DNA of 31,553 bases from CAZGTQ01 sp964528575 (GCA_964528575.1 CAZGTQ010000269.1:1-31553), one strand, 5' to 3'; shown: positions 23,741-31,553, counted from the stretch's first letter. A program made the numbers and translations. Notes: generated from the sequence alone by a model not told the origin.

Positions 23741-25516
23741 TCAGGCCAGCCGGTAGCGCACCTCGCTCGCCGCCCGCCGGACGTCGGTGGCGAGGCGCGG
23801 GACGCGGTAGCGCAGGCGCCGCGCGCCGCCGCCGTCGAGGAGACGCTCGTGCACCGCGAGGCCGCTCCCGTCGATACGGAACGAGCGCTCGAGCCGTGAG
23901 CCCGGGACCGGGGTTCCGTCGCGATGGGCCAGCGCCGAGACGATGTGGATCCCGTCGCCCGCGACCGCGACCTCGGGCGCGAGGTCGAACGCGCTCGAGA
24001 CGCGCGGGTGCGCGAACGCGAGCACGCCCCGGCGGAACGTGCGCGCCGGCGCCAGGAGCGCGCGGCCGCGCTGCCCCGCCCGCAGGTGCGTCCGCGCGAG
24101 CCAGAGCGAGAAGCGCAGCTCCCGGCCCCCCGCGCGCCAGCCGCGCGCCGGGTCGACCAGACCGCGCGCGCCCGACCACTCCCCCTCGTTCGCCCCGCCG
24201 AGCCGGCAGCGGGCGAGCAGTGGCGCGCCGTCCGCGGCCCGCGCCACGCGGATCAGGCCCGCGCCGTGCGGGCTGCCGTGGTGCACGTTGACCGGCGGCC
24301 GCGCGCCGCGCACCCACGCGACCACGGCTCCGTCCGCCAGCCGGCCGAGCTGCGCGTCGGCGAACCACTGGACGCGCAGGTCGATGCCGCCGCGGCCCGG
24401 CGCCGGCGCGCGCTCGTCCGCCGCGTCCTCGCGCTCGAACGCGTCCTCCAGCTCGGCCGCCGCGCGCGCGATCCACGCGGCGTGCGCGGCCCAGAACACC
24501 GGGCACTGATAGCTCTCCTCGCGCCCCGGCCCGGGCAGGTGGCTGCGCGGGCGCCCGTCGGGGTCGAGGTGCGCGGTCCACGCGCGCAGCGCGCGCACGG
24601 CGCAGCGCGCGAGCTCGGGCGCGCGGAACACGCGCGCGCCGAGCGCGAACGCGTGCACGTCGAACGGGTGCGACGCGACCTCGTACGGCGCGCCCCAGTA
24701 CCACGGCTTCGCCTCGACGAGCCCGCACTTGATCCCGTCGGGCCCCTGCAGGGCCGCGAGGAAACCGAGCCCGCGCCGCAGCGGCTCCGCGAAGAGCTCG
24801 CCCGCCGGATCGCGGCCGAGCCGCTCGAGCGCGTGCAGCACGAAGCCCGTGACGCGCGACTGATAGAACGCGGACACGTCGCTCGCGCCGGGGTGCAGCG
24901 CGCCCCACTCGAGCGGGTGGTACGGAAAGCTCCCGTCGCCGTGCTGGATCCCTTCGAGCACGCCGACCGCCTCGATCGCGGCGCGCTCGAGCTCCGCATC
25001 GCGCTCGAGCGTGCACGCGCCGGCGAGCCCCGTCAGCCCCCACGCGCGCTGCGCCGGGATGCCCTTGTCGAGCACCGCGTAGCGCAGGTACGTGCGCGCG
25101 TGCAGCACGCTCGCCTGCGCGAACTCCTCGCGGTCGGCCGGCTCGAGCCGCTCGCCCAGCTCGGTCACGAGCGTCGCGAGCGCGTCGCTGCACGCGCCCC
25201 CGTCGATCACGCTGTTCGAGCAGTTGTACGGGTCGTGCCGCCCCGGCCGAAAGGTGTGGCACGGGCTCGTCCCCTCGCGCACGAGGTTCGCGACGAGGCG
25301 CCGGCCCTGCTGGACCGCGGCGGCGACGAGCGCGTCGCGGTCCGCCTGGGGGTCGAGCCGCGCGAGCGCCGCGGCGAGCACCGCGACATACGCGCTCTTG
25401 CCCGTGTGCTCGACCCGGTGCCACGGGCAGACGATGCGGCCCTCGGCGCCGGGCTCGCGCAGCGCGAGCAGCCAGCGCAGCACGCGCCGCAGCGGCTCGA
25501 CGATCTCCGCTCTCAC
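23741..25516 (-). CDS. Putative alpha/alpha-toroid glycan-active protein
   Basis: A 591-residue protein with no signal peptide or membrane span. The first 370 residues read as repeated helix pairs: WGLTGLAGACTLERDAELER, then GSFPYHPLEWGALHP, SRVTGFVLHALERLG, LGFLAALQGPDGIKC and HPFDVHAFALGARVF. This is the spacing of an (alpha/alpha)-barrel seen in heparinase-like lyases, unsaturated-glucuronyl hydrolases and terpene-cyclase-type folds. The last 200 residues are beta-rich. I do not recognise the family. W/H/D/E-rich loops on the toroid face suggest carbohydrate binding. GTG 25516 overlaps the GT2 stop (GTGA), and the gene lies amid glycosyltransferases, so it should act on the operon's product, perhaps by trimming or binding it in the cytoplasm. 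A non-enzymatic role is possible. Confidence 0.5.
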   Translation of the reverse strand: MRAEIVEPLRRVLRWLLALREPGAEGRIVCPWHRVEHTGKSAYVAVLAAALARLDPQADRDALVAAAVQQGRRLVANLVREGTSPCHTFRPGRHDPYNCSNSVIDGGACSDALATLVTELGERLEPADREEFAQASVLHARTYLRYAVLDKGIPAQRAWGLTGLAGACTLERDAELERAAIEAVGVLEGIQHGDGSFPYHPLEWGALHPGASDVSAFYQSRVTGFVLHALERLGRDPAGELFAEPLRRGLGFLAALQGPDGIKCGLVEAKPWYWGAPYEVASHPFDVHAFALGARVFRAPELARCAVRALRAWTAHLDPDGRPRSHLPGPGREESYQCPVFWAAHAAWIARAAAELEDAFEREDAADERAPAPGRGGIDLRVQWFADAQLGRLADGAVVAWVRGARPPVNVHHGSPHGAGLIRVARAADGAPLLARCRLGGANEGEWSGARGLVDPARGWRAGGRELRFSLWLARTHLRAGQRGRALLAPARTFRRGVLAFAHPRVSSAFDLAPEVAVAGDGIHIVSALAHRDGTPVPGSRLERSFRIDGSGLAVHERLLDGGGARRLRYRVPRLATDVRRAASEVRYRLA

Positions 25517-26421
25517 CGCACGAGGAAGCGCCCGAAGTCGGACGCCGTGCGGCGGATCTCTTGGTGCGCCCGGCCGCGCGCGCGCCGCCAGAGCTGCGTG
25601 ATCGCGAAGTCCGCGAAGGCGAGCGCGACGCACGCCTTGACCCACGCGCCCGCGAGCCGGCCGTGGTGCTTGCGGTAGTAGTAGAGCCGGTTCTTGTGCC
25701 ACTCGGGCACGTAGTCGCCGAACTGCTTGGTGCTCGCGCCGACGTGGTGCAGCACGCGCGCGTCGGCGACGTAGCGCGTCCTGTACCCCGCTCTCGCCAT
25801 CCGCTTCGACAGGTCGACGTCGTTGAAGAACAGCCACAGTTCCTCGTCGAACGCGCCGACCTCGTCGAGTACCGAGCGGCGCACGAGCAGGGCCGCGGCC
25901 GGCGGCTGGTCGACGTCGCGCGAGCCCTCGTGGTCCCAGTCGCGCAGGAAGTAGCGCCGCAGCTCGCGGCTGTTCGGCAGCCAGCGCTCGAGCGGCGTCG
26001 CGAACAGGAGCGGCGTCCACAGGCCGGGGAACGCCTGGCACGCGCGCTGGGTCGATCCGTCGGGGTGCACGAGGCGCGGCGCGGCGGCCGCGTAGTCGGG
26101 GTGCGCCTCGAGGAAGCCGATGAGCTTCGCGAGCGCGTCGGGCGCGACCTCGGTGTCCGCGTTGAGCAGGAACACGTGCTCGCCCCGCGCGAGCGCGATG
26201 CCCTGGTTGCAGCCGCGCGCGAACCCCTCGTTGCGCTCGTTGCGCCGCAGCACGACGTCGGGGAACGCGCTCGCGACCATGTCGGCCGAGCCGTCGGCGC
26301 TGGCGTTGTCGACGACGATCACCTCGGTCGGAGGCCGCTCGGCGGCGTACACCGTCTCGAGGCACTTGCGCAGGAGCTCGCGCGTGTTCCACGAGGGGAT
26401 GACGATCGAGAGCACGGTCAC
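25513..26421 (-). CDS. GT2 family glycosyltransferase (rhamnosyltransferase-like)
   Basis: A 302-residue GT-A enzyme. The GT2 motifs are TVLSIVIPSWNTRELLRKCL, VIVVDNASADGSADM, RNEGFARGCNQGI, the metal-binding LLNADTEV, and FFNDVDLSKRMARAG near the acceptor site. The pattern (NEGFA...NADTE...DVDLS+R) is that of WbbL-like rhamnosyltransferases, but donor preference cannot be fixed from sequence. GDP-rhamnose made by the distal gmd/rmd genes would be one possible donor, although classical WbbL uses dTDP-L-rhamnose. The GTG at 26421 overlaps the upstream GT4 stop (GTGA); the open frame extends much further upstream only as overlap. A C-terminal hydrophobic-plus-basic stretch (VKACVALAFADFAITQLW) could associate with the membrane. 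Confidence 0.9.
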   Translation of the reverse strand: MTVLSIVIPSWNTRELLRKCLETVYAAERPPTEVIVVDNASADGSADMVASAFPDVVLRRNERNEGFARGCNQGIALARGEHVFLLNADTEVAPDALAKLIGFLEAHPDYAAAAPRLVHPDGSTQRACQAFPGLWTPLLFATPLERWLPNSRELRRYFLRDWDHEGSRDVDQPPAAALLVRRSVLDEVGAFDEELWLFFNDVDLSKRMARAGYRTRYVADARVLHHVGASTKQFGDYVPEWHKNRLYYYRKHHGRLAGAWVKACVALAFADFAITQLWRRARGRAHQEIRRTASDFGRFLVR

Positions 26422-27479
26422 CGGGTAGCTTCCATGTGCGCGACGAGCCGGCGCATCAGCGCGTCGACCTCGTGCTCGCGGGCGAGCGCACGCAGGTCGC
26501 GTCGCAGGCTCGCGAGATCGCCGGGGGAGAGCGCGAGGAGCGCTTCGACGCGCGCGGCCAGGAGGGTCGCGTCGCCGGGCGGGAAGCGTAGCATCTGGGC
26601 CCGCTCGCCCAGCGGCTCGAGGATCGGGCCGAACGACTCGTTGCTCGTCACGACGGGCCGGCCGCAGGCCAGCGCCTCGAGCACGACCTTGTCGACGCTG
26701 CCGGTCCGGCTCGTGTGCACGAGGATCGACGCGCGCCGGAAGAACGCCGGGACGTCGCGGTACGGGACCGCGCCGTGCAACGCGATCCGCCCGGCGACGC
26801 CGCCGCTCTCGATCGCGTCGCGCACGGTGCGCGCGTACGCGTCGTCCCCGGCCGCGAGCTCGCCACCGACCACGTCGAGGAACAGGTCGTGCCCGCGGGC
26901 GACGAGGATGGCGAGCGCGGCGATCGCGGTCAGCGGGTCCTTCGCCGGGGTCAGCCGGCCGACCGTCAGGAGCCGCGCCGGCCGCTCGGGCTCGACGCCG
27001 CGCGCGTCGAAGTGCGCGAGGTCGATGCCGTGGCCGGTGACGACCTTGTTCGGCGCGTCGATGCGCAGCGACTCCGCGCTCGCGGTGAACGCCTTGTCCA
27101 CGCGCGCGACCGCGCGGCGCAGGCGCGCGTCGACCGCCTTGTGCGTGTACCACAGGAACAGCTTCGCGCCGGCGCGCCGTGCGGGCCCCGCCGCGACGAG
27201 CGCGTAGCGCGGCACCATGTGCGCGAGGACCGCGTCGAAGCCGTCGCGCACGAGCGCCTCGCGCAGGATCGCGCGGTAGCGCAGGTAGCGGCCGACGACG
27301 CCTTTGCGGCCCACGACGCACACGTCGACGTTCGCCGGCAGGTCGTCGGTGACCCCCGCCTCGAGCGCGACGACGCGCACGCGCTCGCACGCTCCCGCGA
27401 GCCCGGCGACCCAACGCGACACGAAGCCGAGCACCGCGTCGGACGAGTCGATCACCTGCGTGAGGAAGAGCAGCTTCAC
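26418..27479 (-). CDS. GT4 family glycosyltransferase
   Basis: A 353-residue GT-B enzyme, slightly short for GT4. The N-terminus is MKLLFLTQVIDSSDAVLGFV; LFLWYTHKAVDARLR and VTGHGIDLAHFDARG lie in the linker region. The donor half shows LLTVGRLTPAKDPLTAIAAL, LHGAVPYRDVPAFFRRASIL, and GSVDKVVLEALACGRPVV, where the expected first glutamate of E-x7-E is replaced. The substitution is seen in some GT4 branches and does not by itself imply inactivity. The GTG at 27479 overlaps the previous stop (GTGA), and its own stop overlaps the GT2 start. Confidence 0.9.
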   Translation of the reverse strand: MKLLFLTQVIDSSDAVLGFVSRWVAGLAGACERVRVVALEAGVTDDLPANVDVCVVGRKGVVGRYLRYRAILREALVRDGFDAVLAHMVPRYALVAAGPARRAGAKLFLWYTHKAVDARLRRAVARVDKAFTASAESLRIDAPNKVVTGHGIDLAHFDARGVEPERPARLLTVGRLTPAKDPLTAIAALAILVARGHDLFLDVVGGELAAGDDAYARTVRDAIESGGVAGRIALHGAVPYRDVPAFFRRASILVHTSRTGSVDKVVLEALACGRPVVTSNESFGPILEPLGERAQMLRFPPGDATLLAARVEALLALSPGDLASLRRDLRALAREHEVDALMRRLVAHMEATR

Positions 27480-28654
27480 GGCGCGTCCTCGACGCGCGCC
27501 GGACGCGCGCGGGCGCTCGTGCGTCCGGCGCACTCGGCGGCGAGCTCCTTCAGCCCGTCCGCGTAGCGCGCGATCGCGCGGCCGTACTCGAAGCGCTCGA
27601 CGTCGCGGCGCGCCTGCGCCCCCATCGCGCGCCGCCGCTCCTCGTCCGCCAGGCACTTTCCGAGCGCGTCGGCGAGGCTCTGCGCGTCGAACCCCGCGAG
27701 GTAGCCGTTGCGGCCGTCCTCGAGCAGCTCGCCCATGATGCCGACGCGGGTGCTGACCGCGGGGACGCCGCACGCCATCGCCTCGACGGTGACGCGCGGC
27801 CCGCCCTCGCACGTCGAGGCGCAGACCGCGACGCGGCTCCTGCGGTAGACCTCGGCGAGGTCCTCGGGCCGGTCGACCCAGTCGAGGAAGCGCACGCTCC
27901 CCGTCAGGCCGCGCTTCGCGACGCGCGCCTCGACGCGCTCGCGCAGCGGCCCACGGCCGAGCAGCAGCGCGCGCGGCGCCGGACCGCGCTCGGCCAGCAG
28001 CGCGAGCGCGTCGACGAGGCGCAGGAGGCCCTTGTTGCTCACCAGGCGTCCGACGAAGACGACGTCCTGCTCGGGCTCGGGCGCCGGGTCGCGCGGCGCG
28101 AAGAGCTCGAGGTCGATGTAGAGCGAGCCGAGCACGCGGATGCGCTCGTCCGGCACGCCCCAGCGGCGCAGGAGCGGCGGCATCTCGCCCGCGTTGACGA
28201 CGCGGAACGCGCACGCGCGCCCCCGCGCCCAGCGCACGTAGGCGCGCGCGACGAAGCGGTCGAAGACCTCGCGCGCGTCCGCTGCGACGGGGTAGCCGGG
28301 CACGTGGTGGATCTCGGACACGTACGGCACGCCGGTGCGCGCGGACAGGCGCGCCGAGCCGATGCCGTTGTAGAACCAGCCGTAGTCGTGGCTGACGACG
28401 AGCGCGTGGCCGTGCTCCGCGATCAGCTCCGCGCCGCGGCGCGTCACGTACCCGACCATGCCCGCGCGGCCGACGTCCGCGGGATGGAAGTGCACGTTGG
28501 CGTGGATCGTGCGCACGACGACGGGCCGGTCGGGCCGCGGACAGAGCACGTCGATGCGCTCGAAATGGCGCGAGAACGCGCGCTGCATCGTCCAGAAGGG
28601 GCCCTTTTCGCCGACCGCGACGTTGCGGTCGCCGCTGACCATCAGGAGACGCAC
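27476..28654 (-). CDS. GT4 family glycosyltransferase
   Basis: A 392-residue GT-B enzyme. N-terminal blocks are MRLLMVSGDRNVAVGEKGPF, VSHDYGWFYNGIGSARLS and YVSEIHHVPGYP. Donor-domain blocks are VVFVGRLVSNKGLLRLVDAL, VRFLDWVDRPEDLAEVY and CEGGPRVTVEAMACGVP with E-x7-E. I prefer the GTG at 28654, which completes the first beta strand (RLLMVSGD) and overlaps the upstream gene by 13 bases. The ATG at 28642, overlapping the stop as TGATG, is a credible alternative that would remove four residues. The C-terminal tail is Arg/Ala-rich. Sugar donor unknown. Confidence 0.9.
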   Translation of the reverse strand: MRLLMVSGDRNVAVGEKGPFWTMQRAFSRHFERIDVLCPRPDRPVVVRTIHANVHFHPADVGRAGMVGYVTRRGAELIAEHGHALVVSHDYGWFYNGIGSARLSARTGVPYVSEIHHVPGYPVAADAREVFDRFVARAYVRWARGRACAFRVVNAGEMPPLLRRWGVPDERIRVLGSLYIDLELFAPRDPAPEPEQDVVFVGRLVSNKGLLRLVDALALLAERGPAPRALLLGRGPLRERVEARVAKRGLTGSVRFLDWVDRPEDLAEVYRRSRVAVCASTCEGGPRVTVEAMACGVPAVSTRVGIMGELLEDGRNGYLAGFDAQSLADALGKCLADEERRRAMGAQARRDVERFEYGRAIARYADGLKELAAECAGRTSARARPARVEDAP

Positions 28655-29835
28655 GCGCGGCGCTCCCGGACGACGACCTCGTACACCTCCTCGAGCCGAT
28701 CGGCGAGCCGCTCCGCGCCGAACCGCTCGCGCACGCGCATCCGCGCGCGCTGCCCTGTCGCCGCGCGGAGCTTCGCGTCGCCGAGCAGCGCGTCGAGGTG
28801 GTAGGCGAGCTCGGTCGCGTCGGCGCCGAGCCAGCCGGTGCGCTCGTGCGCCACGACCTCGGACACGCCGCCGACCGGCGTCGCGACGACCGGCAGCGCG
28901 GCGGCGGCCGCCTCGACGAGCGCGACCGGCAGCCCTTCGCTGCGCGACGTGAGCAGCACGGCGTCGAGGTCTGCGAGCACGGCGGGCATGTCGTGGCGCA
29001 CGCCGACGAGGTGCGCGCGCGCCGCGAGCGCCGGCGGGAGCGACTCGATGCGCCGCTCGAGTGCGCGCCGATCGCTCCCGTCGCCGACGAAGACGAGGTG
29101 CAGCCGCGGATGGCGCGGCGCGAGGGACTCGAAGACGTCGACGGCGAGCCCGACGCGCTTGACCTCGGCGAGCCGGCCGACGACGCCGACGAGGAGGTCG
29201 GAGGGCGCGGCGCCGGTGAGCGTACGGATCGGGCCGCTCGCGCGCTCGTGCTCGGCGTCCGGCGCGGGCCGGCGCAGCGCGAGCAGCTCGTCGAGCTCGA
29301 CGCCGGGCTGGACGACGACGAGCTTCGACTCGTCGACGACGCCCAGGCGCAGGAGGTCGTCCGCGGTCGCGTGCGAGACCGCGATCACGCGGTCGGTTTC
29401 GGCGGCGAGGCGGCGCTCGTGCGCGATGAGGCGCCGCGAGACCGCCGGAGGGAAGTAGCCCTCGAGGACGTGCCCGTGGAACGTGTGGACGCGCGCGACG
29501 CTCTCGAGGCCGCGCACGGCGAGCCGGCCGAGCGTGCCGGCCTTGGACGCGTGCGTGTGGAGCACGTCGGGCGGGTCGGCGCGCAGGGCGCGGCGCAGCG
29601 CGCGGCGGGCGCGCAGGTCGCCGAGCGGCGAGATGCCGCGTTGCAGCCCCCGAACGCGCTCGGCGGCGATGCCGCGGGCGCGCGCGGCGTCGAAGAGATC
29701 GCCCTCGCCGGGCTCGGGGCGCCCCACGTACACGCGCACGACGTGCCCGCGCTCGGCGAGCACGGGATCGGAGGCCAGCGCCTGGCGGGCGGGCCCGCCC
29801 AGGTTCAGTCGCGTCAGGACCCGCGCGATGCGCAT
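28642..29835 (-). CDS. GT4 family glycosyltransferase, first gene of the operon
   Basis: A 397-residue GT-B enzyme. MRIARVLTRLNLGGPARQAL carries the glycine loop, followed by VLHTHASKAGTLGRLAVRG, HTFHGHVLEGYF, IAVSHATADDLLRLG, VGVVGRLAEVKRVGLAVDVF and RSEGLPVALVEAAAAALPVV with E-x7-E. The HASKAG and HTFHGHVLEGYF blocks are those of the WbpH/WbnK-like subgroup. ATG 29835 begins the long minus-strand run; the 71 bases upstream to the DUF5658 gene show no clear promoter or Shine-Dalgarno sequence, so transcription may start further up. It is a full-length enzyme with all expected motifs. Confidence 0.92.
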   Translation of the reverse strand: MRIARVLTRLNLGGPARQALASDPVLAERGHVVRVYVGRPEPGEGDLFDAARARGIAAERVRGLQRGISPLGDLRARRALRRALRADPPDVLHTHASKAGTLGRLAVRGLESVARVHTFHGHVLEGYFPPAVSRRLIAHERRLAAETDRVIAVSHATADDLLRLGVVDESKLVVVQPGVELDELLALRRPAPDAEHERASGPIRTLTGAAPSDLLVGVVGRLAEVKRVGLAVDVFESLAPRHPRLHLVFVGDGSDRRALERRIESLPPALAARAHLVGVRHDMPAVLADLDAVLLTSRSEGLPVALVEAAAAALPVVATPVGGVSEVVAHERTGWLGADATELAYHLDALLGDAKLRAATGQRARMRVRERFGAERLADRLEEVYEVVVRERRACVS

Positions 29836-29906
29836 GGAACGGCAAGGCGCGGAGAAGCCGCGCGAGCCCGCCAGCATACGGGCTGCGCGCTGCCACCTGC
29901 CAGGAG

Positions 29907-30401
29907 CTAGGCGTGGCCGTCGAACAGCGACAGATGGTAAGCGACGAGGACGCTGTAGGTGGCGGCCGACGCCCACAGGCCGATGCGCGCCAGGAAGAAG
30001 TTCTTGTGCAGGCAGAGCACGAGCACAGCGAGCCCGATCAGCGTCGACTTCCACACCACGAATCCCAGGCGTCCGGTACCGAGCAGCGCGTCGGCGACGG
30101 GGTTCAGCTCGATCCCGCCGGCCTGCAGGTGCACGAGCGTGAAGAAGCTGTCGGCCGCGTTCATCAGCACGATCCAGAGCACGAGCAAGAGCAGGCCGCC
30201 GTCGTAGATGTCGACGAAGCTGCCCTCGCGCTCCTCCTCGCGCCGCACGGCGCCGCGCCGCCCGCCCCAGAGGCTCCAGCGCGACAGCCGCGGAGTCGGC
30301 CGCCGGCGTCGATCGGACAGGCTGCGGCGCGCGGCGGCGCGCCGCGCCTCCGCGCCCGCCAGGGCGGCCGCGCCCCCGCTCGTCCCGTCTCGCTCCGCCA
30401 T
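29907..30401 (-). CDS. DUF5658-like small membrane protein
   Basis: A 164-residue protein. Residues 1-60 are basic, Arg/Ala-rich and probably disordered. Three hydrophobic segments follow at about 68-90 (GGLLLLVLWIVLMNAADSFF), 110-130 (VVWKSTLIGLAVLVLCLHKN) and 138-158. The stretch AADSFFTLVHLQAGGIELNP fits the DUF5658 signature (a D-containing helix, then G-x-x-E-x-NP). The family has no known function. The ATG at 30401 is the only start in a sensible position; the basic N-terminus would stay in the cytoplasm. It is on the same strand as the glycan operon and 71 bases ahead of it, so it may be its first gene or stand alone. Confidence 0.75.
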   Translation of the reverse strand: MAERDGTSGGAAALAGAEARRAAARRSLSDRRRRPTPRLSRWSLWGGRRGAVRREEEREGSFVDIYDGGLLLLVLWIVLMNAADSFFTLVHLQAGGIELNPVADALLGTGRLGFVVWKSTLIGLAVLVLCLHKNFFLARIGLWASAATYSVLVAYHLSLFDGHA

Positions 30402-30449
30402 GGCCTCGCGCGGCCCCTATCGGCCGGATGGCGAGCCTCGCTTGAAGCC

Positions 30450-30477
30450 CCGCCGCGGCGCGACCCGCCGCGGCGCG
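30450..30477. repeat. 13-base direct repeat forming a GC-rich stem downstream of the secreted-protein gene
   Basis: CCGCCGCGGCGCG occurs at 30450-30462 and 30465-30477. Each copy contains the palindromic core CGCCGCGGCG, so the transcript leaving the 30482-31459 gene can form a strong stem. No T-run follows. It may act as a terminator or RNA-stability stem in the 80-base gap before the DUF5658 gene. Confidence 0.35.
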
Positions 30478-30481
30478 GCGC

Positions 30482-31459
30482 TCAACGCCCGCCGCCGCGG
30501 GTTCCTCCGCCCCGGCCGTGGTCGCCGTCGGAGTCGCCCGGCTCGCGGTCCTGCTCGCCGTCCTCGCCCTCTTCCTTCGGCGGCGGATCCCAGTGATCGG
30601 CGCGGTCGGGCGTGTCGTACACGACGCCGGCGATCCACGGCCGGCGCAGCGCGGGGCCCGGCAGCTCGACCGCCTGTGGGTCCTCGACGACGTAGTGGTG
30701 GTAGAGCGACGTCTCGGCGCGCCAGTACGTGCGCTCGTGAGGCAGCGTGACGCCGCCGACGCGGCGCTCGCCCTCGAAGTCGACGTGGGCCCACACGAAC
30801 GGGTCCTCGGTCCAGCGGTCGTCGCCGCTGAAGCGCCACTTGAGCTGGGCGACGCGCTTGTTCTGGGGATCGACGAAGAGCAGGAACTCGCTGATCTCCT
30901 CGACGCTCTCGAGCACGACCGGGACTTGGAGCCGGAGCATGTAGACGTGGAGCGTGCGTCCGTCGACCTGCTCGGCGCGCCGGAACTGCGTCTGGGCGCC
31001 GTGGCCCGCGAGGCTGAACGGCACGGTGGCGAGGAAGAGCTCGCGCCGCAGAGCGGTCTCCGCCTGCGCGACGACCTGGGGCGAGCGGTCGTACTGCCCC
31101 CGCAACTCGCCCCACGCCACGTTGTCGTGCAGCACGTGGCGCCGGTACAGCGGGCCCTCCTGGGCCATGTCGACGAACTCGGACTTGCAGAACCCGTCGC
31201 CCGCCGGCGTGAAGTGCACCAGATGGGGGACGCGGTGATGGACGCGCCACTTCTTCCCATCGGCCGCGAACAGCGTCTCGAGCACCTGGTAGCGCAGCCC
31301 CGGCAGCGCGTCGAACGCCTCGCGCCCTCCGGCGGCCCGAACCAGCGTCTCGACGAGCGTCGGGTCGCCCTTCGCCGGCGCGGCGGCATCCTGGGCCTGG
31401 ACGGACGAGCGCAACGTCCCCGCCAGCACGAGCGGAACGAGCAGCAGAACGGACTTCAT
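30482..31459 (-). CDS. Secreted protein of unknown function with an acidic tail
   Basis: A 325-residue protein. Residues 1-24 are a signal peptide (MKSVLLLVPLVLAGTLRS, cleavage likely after SVQA). The mature part begins with LVETLVRAAGGREAFDALPG and continues through strands such as LRYQVLETLFAADGKKWRVH, KSEFVDMAQEGPLYRR, HVYMLRLQVPVVLE, EFLLFVDPQNKRVAQLKW and RRVGGVTLPHERTYWRA. The AGG...F opening and antiparallel-strand pattern resemble LolA-like outer-membrane or periplasmic carrier folds, but I do not recognise a family with certainty. The last 35 residues are Asp/Glu/Gly-rich and disordered (EEGEDGEQDREPGDSDGDHG). I start at ATG 31459, which gives a proper signal peptide; longer starts would add an arginine-rich leader. 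Possibly a lipid- or glycan-binding periplasmic protein. It lies upstream of the DUF5658 gene. Confidence 0.7.
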   Translation of the reverse strand: MKSVLLLVPLVLAGTLRSSVQAQDAAAPAKGDPTLVETLVRAAGGREAFDALPGLRYQVLETLFAADGKKWRVHHRVPHLVHFTPAGDGFCKSEFVDMAQEGPLYRRHVLHDNVAWGELRGQYDRSPQVVAQAETALRRELFLATVPFSLAGHGAQTQFRRAEQVDGRTLHVYMLRLQVPVVLESVEEISEFLLFVDPQNKRVAQLKWRFSGDDRWTEDPFVWAHVDFEGERRVGGVTLPHERTYWRAETSLYHHYVVEDPQAVELPGPALRRPWIAGVVYDTPDRADHWDPPPKEEGEDGEQDREPGDSDGDHGRGGGTRGGGR

Positions 31460-31553
31460 CACGAGGAGCCTAACGGGGTGCGGGCCGGCGGTCATCAACC
31501 GGAGCCCGCTACGGAGCACCCCCCGCCGGCGCGAGCGCAATTCCGAGCGCGCC
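31460..31553. other. Window edge upstream of the secreted-protein gene
   Basis: No gene seen. On the minus strand TTGATG, followed 18 bases later by GTTAGG, could be a weak promoter for the 31459 start, but the -10 match is poor. Confidence 0.2.

Noticed and set aside
21682..24291. An 869-codon plus-strand open frame opposite the sulfatase-like gene
   Set aside because: Composition is arginine/aspartate-rich with no motif, while the minus strand carries clear metal-site motifs.

Overview
The window is very GC-rich DNA (codon third positions are almost all G or C) from a bacterium with an envelope polysaccharide apparatus. Paired SxtJ/DUF5989-type small membrane proteins with a NodU/TobZ carbamoyltransferase, a B12-type radical SAM enzyme in a sugar operon, a DUF5658 protein and heavy use of GTG/TTG starts fit an uncultivated, probably Gram-negative lineage such as Planctomycetota or Myxococcota. 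That placement is an inference and not proven. I see no transposase, integrase, phage gene, CRISPR array or rRNA.

Layout. (1) 70-3959, minus strand: alanine dehydrogenase, undecaprenyl-diphosphate phosphatase, GDP-mannose 4,6-dehydratase and a reductase most like GDP-6-deoxy-D-mannose reductase, tightly spaced; the last two should supply GDP-D-rhamnose. (2) 4070-4242: tRNA-Val(GAC) with a candidate promoter, a leader hairpin, a three-fold repeat of its 3' tail and a terminator-like stem. (3) 4309-5673, plus strand: a secreted HtrA-type protease ending in a perfect EF-hand-like loop. (4) 5697-7481, minus strand: a multi-pass GT-C (TMTC-like) glycosyltransferase. (5) 7482-7805: a gene-free divergent region with a palindrome and a degenerate repeat array. 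(6) 7806-11676, plus strand: small SxtJ-like membrane protein, carbamoyltransferase, SGNH hydrolase fused to a membrane domain ending in a DUF5989-like segment, then two 42-43 residue proteins repeating that segment. The two smallest genes are easily missed.

(7) 29835 down to 11661, minus strand: one long co-directional operon. In transcription order it encodes three GT4 glycosyltransferases, a GT2 glycosyltransferase, a toroid-fold protein, a membrane alkaline-phosphatase-superfamily enzyme, two GT4s, a Wzx-type flippase, a GT4, a B12/radical SAM enzyme, a GNAT-like acyltransferase, a polysaccharide deacetylase and a DUF6884 plus GIY-YIG-like protein. Most junctions are 1-4 base start/stop overlaps, so the genes are translationally coupled. 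(8) 29907-31459, minus strand: a DUF5658-like membrane protein and a secreted protein of unknown function.

Together the genes look like part of an assembly line for a lipid-linked, flippase-exported glycan built by seven glycosyltransferases in the operon and decorated by deacetylation, acylation, carbamoylation and possibly phospho- or sulfo-group chemistry. No Wzy-type polymerase, initiating phosphoglycosyltransferase or outer-membrane export gene lies in the window, so the locus is either incomplete here or makes a non-polymerised glycan. The least described parts are the repeated DUF5989-like module and the DUF6884/GIY-YIG protein at the operon's end.
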